Shown here piece by piece: positions 7,993 through 17,317 of a stretch of 64,000 bases of DNA (positions are counted from its first letter, which is position 1; each line of letters begins with the position of its first letter). The stretch is from Streptomyces tuirus (GTDB lineage: Bacteria; Actinomycetota; Actinomycetes; Streptomycetales; Streptomycetaceae): contig NZ_AP023439.1 of NCBI RefSeq assembly GCF_014701095.1, positions 7,118,001 to 7,182,000 on the forward strand, written 5' to 3'. A program made the position numbers and the translations under genes. The notes under the pieces were generated by a model. It saw only the letters and a program-made list of their open reading frames with translations, ran no database searches and was not told where the DNA came from.

Positions 7993-9087
7993 TCAGAACC
8001 GCAGCACCCCGGCCATGCCGTCCGCCTCCCCGAGGGTGCCGTCCGGTACGAAGCGGACGTCGGCGCCGGTCTCCAGGCACTGCTCGACGATCTCGTCCAC
8101 GATGTCCTCGCGGGAGTCGAGGTCGCCGCTCTCGGCGAGGATCAGATGGTCCCCGGCGGCGCGGACCGTCACGCGGTAGTTCTCCTCGACGGCCAGCAGC
8201 CGGACCCGGCCGTCCCGGGCGCTCTGCCACAGCTCGTCGACGCCGGCGGCGAACTCCCGCCGTCCGCGGGCCGTTTCGAGGGCCCGGTTCACGGCGTCCG
8301 TGCTTCTGCGGGCCTCCGCCTCGGCCATCGGGCGCACGGCCTGCCACACGGCCTCGGGGGTCGCGTGCGCGAGTCCGCCGTGCGGGATGTGCACGGCGCT
8401 GCGGGCGGTGCCGCCGACCTCGTCCAGCAGGGAGAGGGCGGCCGGTTCACCGGTGACGTACAGCTGCCTCGGGTGGTCGCGCAGTACGGCGCTCATCGCG
8501 GTGTCGATCTCGCGGAGGAACCGGCGGGTGCGCTCCTCACGGAACGCGCTCGGCGTGTTGCCGATCCGCTGCTGCCGCTCCGGGTCGAAGTTCTCCGCGC
8601 GCCGGGTCAGCGGGAAGCCGCCGATTCGGGCCTCGGTGACCCGGTCGACCCCGCCGTTCCACAGGGTGGCGCGGTCCGCGGCGAGCGACAGGACCCAGGT
8701 GGGGCGCCCGGCCGTCTGGGCGGACACCAGGTTGCGGGTGAGGAAGGTGTCCGAGAGCACCACGCGTTCGGGTACGGGCCTGGCCAGTGACCACACCTGA
8801 TGCTCGCCGGGGGCGGCGAAGATCGCCAGGCCGTCCTCGGCGTGGGTCAGGTCGACCTCGGACAGGGCGCGGTCGAGCTCTCCGGCGACCTCGGTGCGTC
8901 GCCTGCGGGTGACGGCCGGATCGGCCTCCAGCTGCCTCTTCGCCTCGGCCACCGCGTTGCGCAGCCGGACCTGGTCCTGGGCGTTGTAGGGATCGCGCCG
9001 GTGTGTCGGCGTCAGCACGGAGACCGCGGGATAGGGGCGCGGGCGCCGCAGCTCGGCAAGGGTCGCGGGACTGAGAACGCTCTCCAT
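7993..9087 (-). CDS. baeRF3-type protein (eRF1-like family)
   Basis: 364-residue protein of the bacterial archaeo-eukaryotic release-factor-like group (baeRF3; often misnamed chemotaxis protein in Streptomyces). The N-terminus VSVLTPTHRRDPYNAQDQVR and the region VDLTHAEDGLAIFAAPGEHQ are characteristic, and it ends with the usual hydrophobic GMAGVLRF. The family is proposed to act on stressed or hibernating ribosomes, but no activity is established. ATG 9087 (MESVLSPATLAELR) is preferred by family resemblance, although no clear ribosome site precedes it; in-frame ATGs at 9114 and 9141 are alternatives, and 9141 would overlap the upstream hydrolase stop. Confidence 0.82.
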   Translation of the reverse strand: MESVLSPATLAELRRPRPYPAVSVLTPTHRRDPYNAQDQVRLRNAVAEAKRQLEADPAVTRRRRTEVAGELDRALSEVDLTHAEDGLAIFAAPGEHQVWSLARPVPERVVLSDTFLTRNLVSAQTAGRPTWVLSLAADRATLWNGGVDRVTEARIGGFPLTRRAENFDPERQQRIGNTPSAFREERTRRFLREIDTAMSAVLRDHPRQLYVTGEPAALSLLDEVGGTARSAVHIPHGGLAHATPEAVWQAVRPMAEAEARRSTDAVNRALETARGRREFAAGVDELWQSARDGRVRLLAVEENYRVTVRAAGDHLILAESGDLDSREDIVDEIVEQCLETGADVRFVPDGTLGEADGMAGVLRF

Positions 9088-9137
9088 GACAGAACGATAG
9101 AGCGAATTCGCCATTAGGGCATTTGGGGTAATCGATC

Positions 9138-10709
9138 TCATTCGTCTTCGCGGTCGGAGCCGCAGGAACTGCCGTCCGGCGGGAGGGTTCCGTACAGCAG
9201 GAAGGCGTCGACCTTGCTGTGCACGCACTTGGAGGAGCCGTAGCCGGTGTGGCCCTCGCCCCGGTTGTCGAGCACCACGGCCGACGAGCCGAGCCGCTCG
9301 GCGGTTTCCAGTGTCCAGCGGTACGGCGTGGCCGGGTCGCCGCGGGTGCCGACGAGCAGCATCCTCGGCGTGTCGACGTCCTTGACGTCGTCGCGGATGT
9401 AGTCGGTGCCCTTGGGGCGGCCGTAGCACATCAGCACCTGGGTGAGGCGGTAGCGGCCGAACACCGGTGACGCCTGCTCGTAGCGGGCGCGCAGCCGGCC
9501 GAGGTCCTCGGTGACCTGCCCGGCGGCGGGGCGGTCGGGATCGTCCGCGCAGTTGACCGCCATCAGCGCCGCCGGCAGGTTGTCGAGGGGCACGTCGGCC
9601 GGGTCGGTGAGCCCCGCGTGCGGGCCGCGCCGCGACGGGACGGTGAAGCCCCCGGACAGGAACGTCTCCAGGCCGCGCGTGTCACCGTCCTCGAGCAGCT
9701 GGCCGATGGCCCGCTGCAGCGAGGGCCACAGCTCCCTGCTGTACAGGCCCTGCCCGAGGGCCCCGGCGAAGTCCTGGCCGGTGAACGCCTCGCCGAAGTC
9801 GGTCGGCAGCGGGTCCTTGTCGAGCGATTCGACCACCTCCACGACGTGTTCCCGGGCTTCTCGGGGATCGCGTCCGAACGGGCAGGCGATGTCCTCGGTG
9901 CACCAGGTCAGGAAGCTCTCCAGGGCGGTCTGCTGCCCCTGGGCGCTCACCACGCCCTGGTCGGCCAGCGGCTCGGTCAGCGTGTCGACGCCGTCCAGCA
10001 CCATCCTGCCGACGTTCTCGGGGTACTGGGCCGCGTACACCGCGCCGAGCCGGCTCCCGTAGGAGAAGCCCAGGTAGTTGAGCTTGTCGTCGCCGAGCGC
10101 GTCCCGCATGACGTCCATGTCGCGGGCGGCGTTGACCGTGCCGATGTGGGGCAGGACGGGGCCCGAGTGCTCGGTGCACTCGGTGGCCGCCGCCCGCAGC
10201 TCTTCGAGCACGGCCTCGGGGTCGGTCACGTCGGCGTTGCCGTCCGTGGCGTCCAGGGCGTTTTCCGAGGCGTTTCCGCAGCTGATGGGCGAGGAGCGGC
10301 CGACGCCGCGGGGGTCGAAGGAGACGACGTCGTAGCCGTTCGTCAGGCCCATGAAGTCCTTGCCGCCCATGCCGAGTTGGGCCACGCCCTGGCCGCCCGG
10401 ACCGCCGAAGTTCAGCAGCAGCGAGCCCCGGGACTTGCCGGTGGCCCGGTAGCGGGCGACGGCGATGTCGAGGGTGCCCTTGCCCGGCTTGGCGTAGTCG
10501 AGCGGGACGGTGACCTTCCCGCACTGCAGGTCCTTGGGCATGTCCATGCCCGGGCATCTCGACCAGGTGACCTTCTGGTCGTAGAAGCGGGTGAGGCCGG
10601 GCGGCGGGTCGTCGGCGGCCGGCAGTGCCGTGCCCAGCAGGGCCAGCCCGGCCGTGCCGGTGACCGCGCAGCGCCGTATCGAGGGACGCGTGGACAGCTT
10701 GGCCAGCAT
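9138..10709 (-). CDS. secreted alpha/beta hydrolase, tripeptidyl-aminopeptidase type
   Basis: 523-residue secreted hydrolase of the Slp/Tap family (alpha/beta hydrolase fold with a TAP-like C-terminal domain). Residues 1-32 form a signal peptide with a hydrophobic core (GTAGLALLGTALPA). The oxyanion region is LLNFGGPGGQG, the nucleophile elbow GFSYGS, the acid LLVGTRGDPATPY and the histidine GEGHTGYG. Related enzymes remove N-terminal tripeptides from exported proteins or are mycelium-associated proteinases. The mature protein should be outside the cell. It is transcribed away from the chaplin gene; baeRF3 follows about 50 bases downstream and may be cotranscribed. Confidence 0.88.
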   Translation of the reverse strand: MLAKLSTRPSIRRCAVTGTAGLALLGTALPAADDPPPGLTRFYDQKVTWSRCPGMDMPKDLQCGKVTVPLDYAKPGKGTLDIAVARYRATGKSRGSLLLNFGGPGGQGVAQLGMGGKDFMGLTNGYDVVSFDPRGVGRSSPISCGNASENALDATDGNADVTDPEAVLEELRAAATECTEHSGPVLPHIGTVNAARDMDVMRDALGDDKLNYLGFSYGSRLGAVYAAQYPENVGRMVLDGVDTLTEPLADQGVVSAQGQQTALESFLTWCTEDIACPFGRDPREAREHVVEVVESLDKDPLPTDFGEAFTGQDFAGALGQGLYSRELWPSLQRAIGQLLEDGDTRGLETFLSGGFTVPSRRGPHAGLTDPADVPLDNLPAALMAVNCADDPDRPAAGQVTEDLGRLRARYEQASPVFGRYRLTQVLMCYGRPKGTDYIRDDVKDVDTPRMLLVGTRGDPATPYRWTLETAERLGSSAVVLDNRGEGHTGYGSSKCVHSKVDAFLLYGTLPPDGSSCGSDREDE

Positions 10710-10965
10710 CGGTGCCTCCAGGGACGCGGGGCGCCCCGCAGCGGACCGGGATCGGCGCCCTCGCCCACCATAAGCGGGCCCATCGAGCCGCGCCTCCGGG
10801 CGGCCGGGGCTCCCGGGGTCCGCATACGAGGGGCTTTACCGCTAGTTCGACAACCGGGCCGCTCGATGGAGTGAAAGGCGGATAAGCCATAACTCGCACC
10901 GGATCCGGCGCGTTCTCCCGGATGCGGGTGAGTGCCCGCGATGATGTCTGGAAGGCAGGGGTCCC

Positions 10966-11631
10966 ATGAGACGGGTTACCCGAAACGGAGTGATCGCCGT
11001 CGCCGCCGCCTCGGGCGCGATGGCCGTGACCGTCCCCGCGTACGCCGCGTCCGGTGCGGACGGCGCGACGGCCGGTTCGCCCGGGGTGGTCTCCGGCAAC
11101 ACCGTCCAGCTGCCGGTGCACGTTCCGGTGAACGTGTGCGGCAACACCGTGAACGTGGTGGGGCTGCTGAACCCCGCCGCCGGCAACCGCTGCGCCAACC
11201 AGGACGACGGCCGGGGCGGACCGCCGGACCGGTCCGGCGGCGCGGTCGCCGGGAGCCGCGGAAAGGATTCACCGGGCGTGATCTCCGGCAACGGCGTACA
11301 GCTGCCGGTCGACCTCCCGGTCAACGTCACGGGCAACTCGGTGAACGTGGTCGGCATCGGCAACGCGTCCACCGGCAACGCGTCCTCGAACACGCCCGGC
11401 GACCAGCGCCCCGTGCGCCCCCAGCACCCGCCGAAGCCGGTCCCGAAGCCGACCCCGCCACCCCGGCCGAACCCGGCCCCCGAACCCGCCCCGCACACCG
11501 TCCCGCACGCCAGGGGGGCCTTGGCGCACACGGGTACGGACCACACCCTCCAGGCCGTCGCGGCGAGCGCGGCCCTGGTCGCCGGGGGAGTGGTGCTGCG
11601 CCGGAGGTTCCGTCCCGGTTCGGACGGCTGA
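10966..11631 (+). CDS. long chaplin with two chaplin domains and LAHTG sorting signal
   Basis: 221-residue long chaplin, a surface-active amyloid-forming protein of aerial hyphae. It has a signal peptide (about 1-28), chaplin domain 1 (about 38-78; SPGVVSGNTVQLPVHVPVNV) with a cysteine pair (VCGNTV and NRCANQ), a glycine-rich linker, and chaplin domain 2 (about 103-143; VISGNGVQLPVDLPVNV) that has lost both cysteines (VTGNSV). A proline-rich cell-wall spacer follows, then LAHTG, a hydrophobic helix and a RRRF tail, the LAXTG signal of class E sortases. It should be covalently anchored to peptidoglycan like ChpA-C. The missing second disulfide is notable. It converges on the methyltransferase gene. 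Confidence 0.93.
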   Translation: MRRVTRNGVIAVAAASGAMAVTVPAYAASGADGATAGSPGVVSGNTVQLPVHVPVNVCGNTVNVVGLLNPAAGNRCANQDDGRGGPPDRSGGAVAGSRGKDSPGVISGNGVQLPVDLPVNVTGNSVNVVGIGNASTGNASSNTPGDQRPVRPQHPPKPVPKPTPPPRPNPAPEPAPHTVPHARGALAHTGTDHTLQAVAASAALVAGGVVLRRRFRPGSDG

Positions 11632-11640
11632 CCCGCACGG

Positions 11641-12375
11641 CTACACCGCCTCCGCCACCCCCGTGAGCAGCACCATCCCCGAGTCCCCGTAGTCCGGCAG
11701 GGTCGGGTCCACGTCGATGTGGGTCACGTCCAGGTCCCGGGTCAGGGGGGTGAAGACCTCCGTGACGGCCGCCGGGCTCACCGGACAGCCCGGCCAGCGG
11801 GAGGCGGGTCCGATGCGGTACGTCGGCATGTTCTCCATGAACGCGGCGACCAGGTAGCCGCCCGGCCGGGCCGTGCGGACGAAGGTGCGGCACAAGTCGG
11901 CGAACTCGGCGAAGTCCTCCGTCACGCTCTCGGCGACGAAGTGCATGGAGGCCAGTTCGTATGTGCCCGGCGGCAGCGCCCGGACGTCGGCGTGCACGAT
12001 GTGCACCGGGGCCAGCGCGCCGGCCAGCGTTGCGGGCAGCTCGGGGTTGAGTTCCCGGCACAGCGCGTGGAACGGGAGCCAGCTCGCGTCAGGACGGTGA
12101 CAGATTTGGTCCGTGAGGTAGGCGACGTTGCCCGCTCCCGCCTCCACTGCGTCGATCTCACGGCTCGCGGCGGACGCGAGCATCAGCGGGTAGAGGTTGG
12201 GACCCGCCCCGAACTCCACCGAGCGGGAGATGCCGCCCGGCGGAAGACGCCGGTAGCCGGCACTGTGGTGGGCGATGACCGCCGCGTCCCAGGGATGTAC
12301 CTCGCGGTAGTGCTCCGCGAGGTAGTCGGCGACCGGCCAGCTGTCCCAGTCCACGTCGTCGTTGTACGTCGTCAT
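11641..12375 (-). CDS. SAM-dependent methyltransferase (NNMT/PNMT/TEMT-like)
   Basis: 244-residue class I methyltransferase with the N-terminal layout of the NNMT/PNMT/TEMT small-molecule N-methyltransferase family: VADYLAEHYREV, then the SAM glycine loop VEFGAGPNLYPLMLAS (motif I), and VHIVHADVRALPP as a later SAM-binding strand. The C-terminal half has AAFMENMPTYRIG. Its start is 6 bases after the stop of the GGDEF-EAL-oxoamine synthase gene, so the two are almost certainly one transcript. That arrangement suggests it methylates an amine or amino-ketone product of the fused synthase; this is inference. Confidence 0.85.
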   Translation of the reverse strand: MTTYNDDVDWDSWPVADYLAEHYREVHPWDAAVIAHHSAGYRRLPPGGISRSVEFGAGPNLYPLMLASAASREIDAVEAGAGNVAYLTDQICHRPDASWLPFHALCRELNPELPATLAGALAPVHIVHADVRALPPGTYELASMHFVAESVTEDFAEFADLCRTFVRTARPGGYLVAAFMENMPTYRIGPASRWPGCPVSPAAVTEVFTPLTRDLDVTHIDVDPTLPDYGDSGMVLLTGVAEAV

Positions 12376-12381
12376 GGCCGG

Positions 12382-15300
12382 CTAGTCCTTCATCCGCAGC
12401 GGGAAGCGCTCGGACAGCCGGGTCAAGGTCCCGTTCAGGCGGCTGATGTCCTCGTCGGAGTTGATCGCGGTGAGCTGCACCCGGAAGCCCACCCGGTCGC
12501 GCGGCACCAGGGGGTAGGCCGCCAGCGTGACGTAGATGCCTTCCTGCCACAGGTACGCCGCCACAGCGTCGAGGTCCGCCGGGTTGGCCAGCGGCACCTC
12601 CACGATGGGCAGCCGGTCCCTGTTCAGGGTGCTCACCCCCATGGCGTCCAGGTGATCGAGCACCCGCACCGTCTTGCGGTGCAGGTCGGCCCGGATGACA
12701 TCACCCCGGCGCTCGTTGACGTCCAGTCCCGCCAGCGCCGTCGCCAGGGACGCCGTAGGGGACGGCCCCGAGTAGAGGTAGGGGGCCGCGGCCGTCTTCA
12801 GCCGGTTCTTCACCTCCGACGGCAGCGCCAGGAAGGCCAGCAGCGACGAGTACGCCTTGGAGAACCCCGCGGCCAGCACGATCCCGTCGTAGGACTCCCC
12901 GGTGTGGCGCACCACGCAGTTGCCGCGCATGCCGTACGGACACGGTTCGTCCGGTCCGCGTTCGCCGATCACGCCGAAGCCATGAGCGTCGTCGACGTAC
13001 AGCGTCGCCCCCTCGGCGCGGCACACCGCCGCCAGCGCAGGCAGGTCGGGGACGTTGCCGCTCATGCTGTTGACGCCGTCCAGGCACACCAGCCGGGGTG
13101 TGCCGCTGGGCACGCGGGCGAGCAGGCCGCGCAGTTCGTCGAGGCGTTCGGCGTGGAAGCGGTGCAGGGTGGCGCCCTGCGCGCGGGCCACCACACAGCC
13201 GTCGTAGATGGTGCGGTGCGCGGTCGCCTCCACGAAGACGTGGCCGTCCTCGGCCAGCACGGGTATCACAGACGAGTGCACCAGTGTGAGCGTCGGCAGC
13301 AGCAGCGTGTCCGGCGCGCCGAGCAGCGCGGCGAGCCGCTCCTCGATGTCGGGGTAGAGCCGCGGACTGCCCAGCAGCCGTGACCAGCTCGGGTGTGTGC
13401 CCCACTCGCGTACCGCGGGATCGACCGCGGCCATGACCTCCGGGTCCCAGTCGAACCCCAGATAGTTGCAGGACGCGAAGTCGATCAGCCACTGGTCGCC
13501 GCTGCGGATGTGCCGGCCGCGCACCTCGTCCAGGACTGCGTCACTCATCGGGCTGGTGCGCCGCAGATGCTCAAGGTCCTCCCATCGGGCCTTCCGGCGT
13601 CCCTGGGCGGCGGAGTCGATCTGCGGCCGCCGCGTCCGCGGTGGCGCGAACGGACGGGTGCTCGGCTCTCGCAGCACGTGCGCGCTCTGCTCCACGGTCA
13701 ACGGCCGGGCGAACAGGAATCCCTGCCCGAACCGGCACCCCATGCTCGCCAGCAGATCCCGCTGCGCGGCGTCCTCGATGCCCTCGGCGATGACCTGGAG
13801 GCCCAGCGTGTCGGCGATCCGCACGATGCCCTCGACCAGGGCGACCTGCTGGGCGTCGCGCGCGATGTCGTCGATGAACGACTTGTCGATCTTCAGCACG
13901 TCGATGGGGAAGTCCCGCAGGTAGCGCAGCGAGGAGAAGCCCGTGCCGAAGTCGTCGACGGCGATGTGCACCCCGAGGTCCTTCAGCGTGGTCAGCACCG
14001 TCTGGAGCCGGTCGTCGCGGTGCAGCAGCACCGTCTCCGTCAGCTCCAGCTGCAGCGATCCCGGTTCGAGGCCCGGTGTGCTCACTGCCTCCCCGACCTG
14101 CTCGATGAACCCGGCGTCGCGGAACTGGCGGGCGGAGACGTTCACGCTGACGTACGGCGGACGGGCGGGTCCGGGCAGTCGCTGCAGGTTCACGATGTCG
14201 CTGACCGCGTTCTCCAGCACCCACGAGCCCAGCGGCGCGATGTGCCCGGTCTCCTCGGCCAGGCCGATGAACTGCTCCGGCATGACGGGCGGCCGCTGCT
14301 CGTGCGGCCAGCGGACCAAGGCTTCAAAGCCGACGACCTCGCCCGCCGTGATGTCCACGACGGGCTGGTAGCGCAGCGCGAACGCCTTGTCGGCGACCGC
14401 CTGGGCCAGCTGCGACTGCAGATCGTGCCGCTCTACCATGCGGCTGCGCAGCAGCGGCTTGAAGCGGCGCCACTGCCGCTTGCCCGCCGCCTTCGCCGCG
14501 TACAGCGCGAGGTCGGCATGGCCCAGCAGCTCCTCCGCGTCCGTGCTGTCGCGCGCGGTGGCCACGCCCACGCTGGCGGACACCGGCACCGACTCGTCGG
14601 CCAGGTCGAAGGGCCTGCTCAGCGTCTGGATCACCTGGGCCGCCAGCAGTTCGGCGTCCAGGGGCTGCTTGGCGTCCTCCATGAGCACGGCGAACTCGTC
14701 ACCACCGAGCCGGGCGGCGGTGTCGGTGCGCCGCAGCGTCCTGGACAGCCGGTTGCCGACCGCGACCAGCAGCTGGTCGCCCGCACGGTGTCCCATCGTG
14801 TCGTTGACCAGCTTGAAGTCGTCGAGGTCGATGAAGAGCAGACAGGTCAGGGAGGACTCGCGGCGCCCGCGCAGCAGGGCGCGTTCGATCCGCTCCAGCA
14901 GCAGCGTCCGGTTGGGCAGGCCGGTGAGCGAGTCGTGGAAGGCTCGCTGGGTCAGCTCTTGCTCCAGCCGCCGCTGCTCGGTCACGTCCCGCAGGGTCAC
15001 CACCAGACCGGACACGGTCCGCTCGTCCCGGAAGTCGCTGAACCGGACCTCCACCTCGACCCGTGCCTCCCGGCGCCGCACCCACCAGTGGTCGTGCCCC
15101 GCTCCCGGCCCTCGTTCCCGTACGGCGGTCAGCCCTCGCGCCGCCCGCTCCCGGTCCCCCGGGTCCACCAGCTCCGGCAGCGACACGCCCACGAGCTCCT
15201 CGGTGCCGAACACGGACCGTGCGGACGGGCTGGCGTACCGGATGGTGTCGTTGTCCTCCAGGATCAGGATCACGTCGGAGGTGTTGCGGACGAGGGTGCG

Positions 15301-16689
15301 GAAGTACGCCTCGTTCTCCCTCCGGACGACCTCCTGGCGCAGCGCGACGCGCTCCATGGCCAGGCCCGCGTGGGAGGCCAGGATCTCCAGGGAGCCCCAC
15401 GTCTCGCTGAGCTGCCGCTCGGGGGCGGCGACCAGCAGGGTGCCCGGCACCTTTCCGGTCGGACGGTCCGGCTGCATCATGGGGCACACCAGGACCGACG
15501 GCAGGCCGTTCAGCCGGGCGGCGATCGCGGGATCGAGGGCGGCCGGGCTCACCAGCCGGGTGCCGCCGGCGCCCAGATCCGCCGCGTGTTCCGTCGGCAG
15601 CAGCATGGTCCGGTGCGGGATGTCCGGGCCCATCAGCCGGCCGACCGCCTCACGGCAGGACTGGTCGACCTCCTCCTGCCGGAAGGCGGAGACCAGCGAC
15701 GCGGCCGCTCCCCGCAGGGCGAGTTCGCGACTGACCGCGTGGCGATGTGCCACGACCATCCCCGCCAGCCGAAGGATCACCAGGAGGAACAGCACGCCCG
15801 AGAAGACCGCGATCACGGCGGCGTCCCGGGTCTGACCGCTCAGTCCCTCCCAGAGCAGGATCCCCGGCGCGATGAGTGTGGCCACGGCGAGCATGACCAG
15901 CCGGCGCGGCGGCGGCAGCAGGGACTCCCGCTGGGGCACGGAGGCCGTCAGCTCGACCATGGACGGATGCAGCGCGGCCAGGCCCCAGGCGGTGTAGAAG
16001 ACGACCCAGCCGAGATCCAGCAGGCTTCCGGTCTCCCACACGTCGTACAACTGCAGGATCCCGTAGGCGATGTCGGTGACCAGAAGGGTCACCGTGCCCG
16101 CGACCAGCAGGCGTACCGCGCGATTGGACCCGTTGAGCGGGCTGGAGGTGAGCAGCCGGACCAGCAGGGCCAGCACGAGGATGTCGCCGAGGGGGTAGGC
16201 GATGCTGATGGCCCGCTGCTGCCAGGTCATGCCCTGCACCACGGTCAGCGGTTGCACCAGGTACACCCACACGGGCAGCGCGAGACCGGCGGTGACGATC
16301 AGGGCGTCGAGCAGGCTCGGCAGGTCGCGGTCGGCCCACCTGTGCCGCACCAGCCCCCACAGACCGGTGGCGAACAGCGGATAGGTGGCGAGGTAGCAGG
16401 CGTCGGCGGGGGAGGGGAACGGGTTGGAGGCGTGGAAGTACTGCTCCATCACGTTGTAGTACGTGTCGCCCGCAATGAAGGTGAAGAGTCCGGCGGCGAG
16501 GAACCACCAGGGCCACGGATGGGCGGGGCGGTGGATCCGCGTGCCGATCAGGATGGCGGCAACGCCCGCCAGCCCTATGACGGCCCACAGCGCTGTGAAG
16601 GCCGCGGGCACAGTCATGTACACGATCGTGACAACCGCAACCAACGCGATGTAGACGGCCATGAGCCGACGTGCCGGCAGCGAGGACAT
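12382..16689 (-). CDS. fusion: membrane PAS-GGDEF-EAL c-di-GMP enzyme + alpha-oxoamine synthase
   Basis: 1435-residue polypeptide. Residues 1-315 carry about 9-10 membrane helices; 325-455 a GAF-like region; 456-575 a PAS domain (FRTLVRNTSDVILILEDND); 580-745 GGDEF with intact GGDEF at 662-666 and an RRTD I-site at 653-656; 755-1005 EAL with EAL at 789-791, ELTE, DDFGTG at 912-917, KID and AEGIE, so synthesis and hydrolysis of cyclic di-GMP both look possible. A 40-residue linker leads to a full pyridoxal-phosphate alpha-oxoamine synthase domain (about 1050-1435): DFASCNYLGF, DDAHGFGV at 1233-1240 and lysine 1278 in GFSKAYSS. No stop separates them, and the internal ATG at 13548 has no ribosome site. 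Start ATG 16689. Product of the synthase half unknown. Confidence 0.93.
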   Translation of the reverse strand: MSSLPARRLMAVYIALVAVVTIVYMTVPAAFTALWAVIGLAGVAAILIGTRIHRPAHPWPWWFLAAGLFTFIAGDTYYNVMEQYFHASNPFPSPADACYLATYPLFATGLWGLVRHRWADRDLPSLLDALIVTAGLALPVWVYLVQPLTVVQGMTWQQRAISIAYPLGDILVLALLVRLLTSSPLNGSNRAVRLLVAGTVTLLVTDIAYGILQLYDVWETGSLLDLGWVVFYTAWGLAALHPSMVELTASVPQRESLLPPPRRLVMLAVATLIAPGILLWEGLSGQTRDAAVIAVFSGVLFLLVILRLAGMVVAHRHAVSRELALRGAAASLVSAFRQEEVDQSCREAVGRLMGPDIPHRTMLLPTEHAADLGAGGTRLVSPAALDPAIAARLNGLPSVLVCPMMQPDRPTGKVPGTLLVAAPERQLSETWGSLEILASHAGLAMERVALRQEVVRRENEAYFRTLVRNTSDVILILEDNDTIRYASPSARSVFGTEELVGVSLPELVDPGDRERAARGLTAVRERGPGAGHDHWWVRRREARVEVEVRFSDFRDERTVSGLVVTLRDVTEQRRLEQELTQRAFHDSLTGLPNRTLLLERIERALLRGRRESSLTCLLFIDLDDFKLVNDTMGHRAGDQLLVAVGNRLSRTLRRTDTAARLGGDEFAVLMEDAKQPLDAELLAAQVIQTLSRPFDLADESVPVSASVGVATARDSTDAEELLGHADLALYAAKAAGKRQWRRFKPLLRSRMVERHDLQSQLAQAVADKAFALRYQPVVDITAGEVVGFEALVRWPHEQRPPVMPEQFIGLAEETGHIAPLGSWVLENAVSDIVNLQRLPGPARPPYVSVNVSARQFRDAGFIEQVGEAVSTPGLEPGSLQLELTETVLLHRDDRLQTVLTTLKDLGVHIAVDDFGTGFSSLRYLRDFPIDVLKIDKSFIDDIARDAQQVALVEGIVRIADTLGLQVIAEGIEDAAQRDLLASMGCRFGQGFLFARPLTVEQSAHVLREPSTRPFAPPRTRRPQIDSAAQGRRKARWEDLEHLRRTSPMSDAVLDEVRGRHIRSGDQWLIDFASCNYLGFDWDPEVMAAVDPAVREWGTHPSWSRLLGSPRLYPDIEERLAALLGAPDTLLLPTLTLVHSSVIPVLAEDGHVFVEATAHRTIYDGCVVARAQGATLHRFHAERLDELRGLLARVPSGTPRLVCLDGVNSMSGNVPDLPALAAVCRAEGATLYVDDAHGFGVIGERGPDEPCPYGMRGNCVVRHTGESYDGIVLAAGFSKAYSSLLAFLALPSEVKNRLKTAAAPYLYSGPSPTASLATALAGLDVNERRGDVIRADLHRKTVRVLDHLDAMGVSTLNRDRLPIVEVPLANPADLDAVAAYLWQEGIYVTLAAYPLVPRDRVGFRVQLTAINSDEDISRLNGTLTRLSERFPLRMKD

Positions 16690-16831
16690 GTGCCTCCCCC
16701 CGTCAGGGGGACCGGGGCGTACGCCTGGTGTTACACCTGGTCCAATTGGAATCGATCATAGGTTCGCCGGAGTGGCCCTGCATCTCGAGCGGCTGCCCGT
16801 CGGGGCGGAATCACCCCTCCCGACCGGTGTC

Positions 16832-17317
16832 TCAGGCGCTACCGCTGTGGAACCTGAAGTGCAAATCCCTGATCCGCTCGGTCAGTTCGGGCACCGGACC
16901 GTCCACGGTCACACCGGGTGCTACCTCGTGCACGGGGAGTGTCCGCACCGGCGGGGAGGGGGCTCCCAACTCCGACAGCCACGAGCCGAGTTGCTCGGAC
17001 GAGGCGATGTAGACGATGCGTCCGAGGCCGACCCAGGCGTGCGCGGCGGCACACATCGGGCAGTGCTCGCCGGAGGTGTAGACCGTGGCGGTCGCCCGCT
17101 CCCCGGGCGTGAGGTACGCCGCCGCCCAGCGCGCCAGCTCGAACTCGGGGTGCCGGGTGCGGTCGCCCGAGGCCACCCGGTTGTGGTCCTCGGCGAGGAC
17201 GGTGCCGTCCCAGCCCACCAGGACCGACCCGAACGGCTCGTCCCCGGACTCCAGGGCCTCGGCGGCGAGTTCCACGCAGCGGCGCAGATGCGGCAGATCC
17301 GTGTCCTTCACGACCAT
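16832..17317 (-). CDS. nucleoside/cytidine deaminase family protein
   Basis: 161-residue zinc-dependent deaminase of the CMP/dCMP-deaminase fold (guanine deaminase or tRNA-adenosine-deaminase-like). The zinc and catalytic motifs are HPEFEL (H-x-E) and EHCPMCAAAH (PC-x-x-C form with His before the first Cys). DEPFGSVLVGWDG is the typical N-terminal strand. Length is normal for the free-standing family. It is divergent from the GNAT gene with a 148-base shared promoter region. The substrate cannot be told from sequence. Confidence 0.87.
   Translation of the reverse strand: MVVKDTDLPHLRRCVELAAEALESGDEPFGSVLVGWDGTVLAEDHNRVASGDRTRHPEFELARWAAAYLTPGERATATVYTSGEHCPMCAAAHAWVGLGRIVYIASSEQLGSWLSELGAPSPPVRTLPVHEVAPGVTVDGPVPELTERIRDLHFRFHSGSA

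Noticed and set aside
12382..13548. Oxoamine synthase as a separate gene starting at ATG 13548
   Set aside because: No stop codon separates it from the EAL domain, no ribosome site precedes the ATG, and the linker has normal coding composition. Kept as a fusion.
13393..16761. Very long plus-strand open frame (over 1100 codons) opposite the GGDEF-EAL fusion
   Set aside because: Its translation is Arg/Gln/His-rich with no domain motifs, and it is the expected antisense shadow of a high-GC gene with biased third positions.
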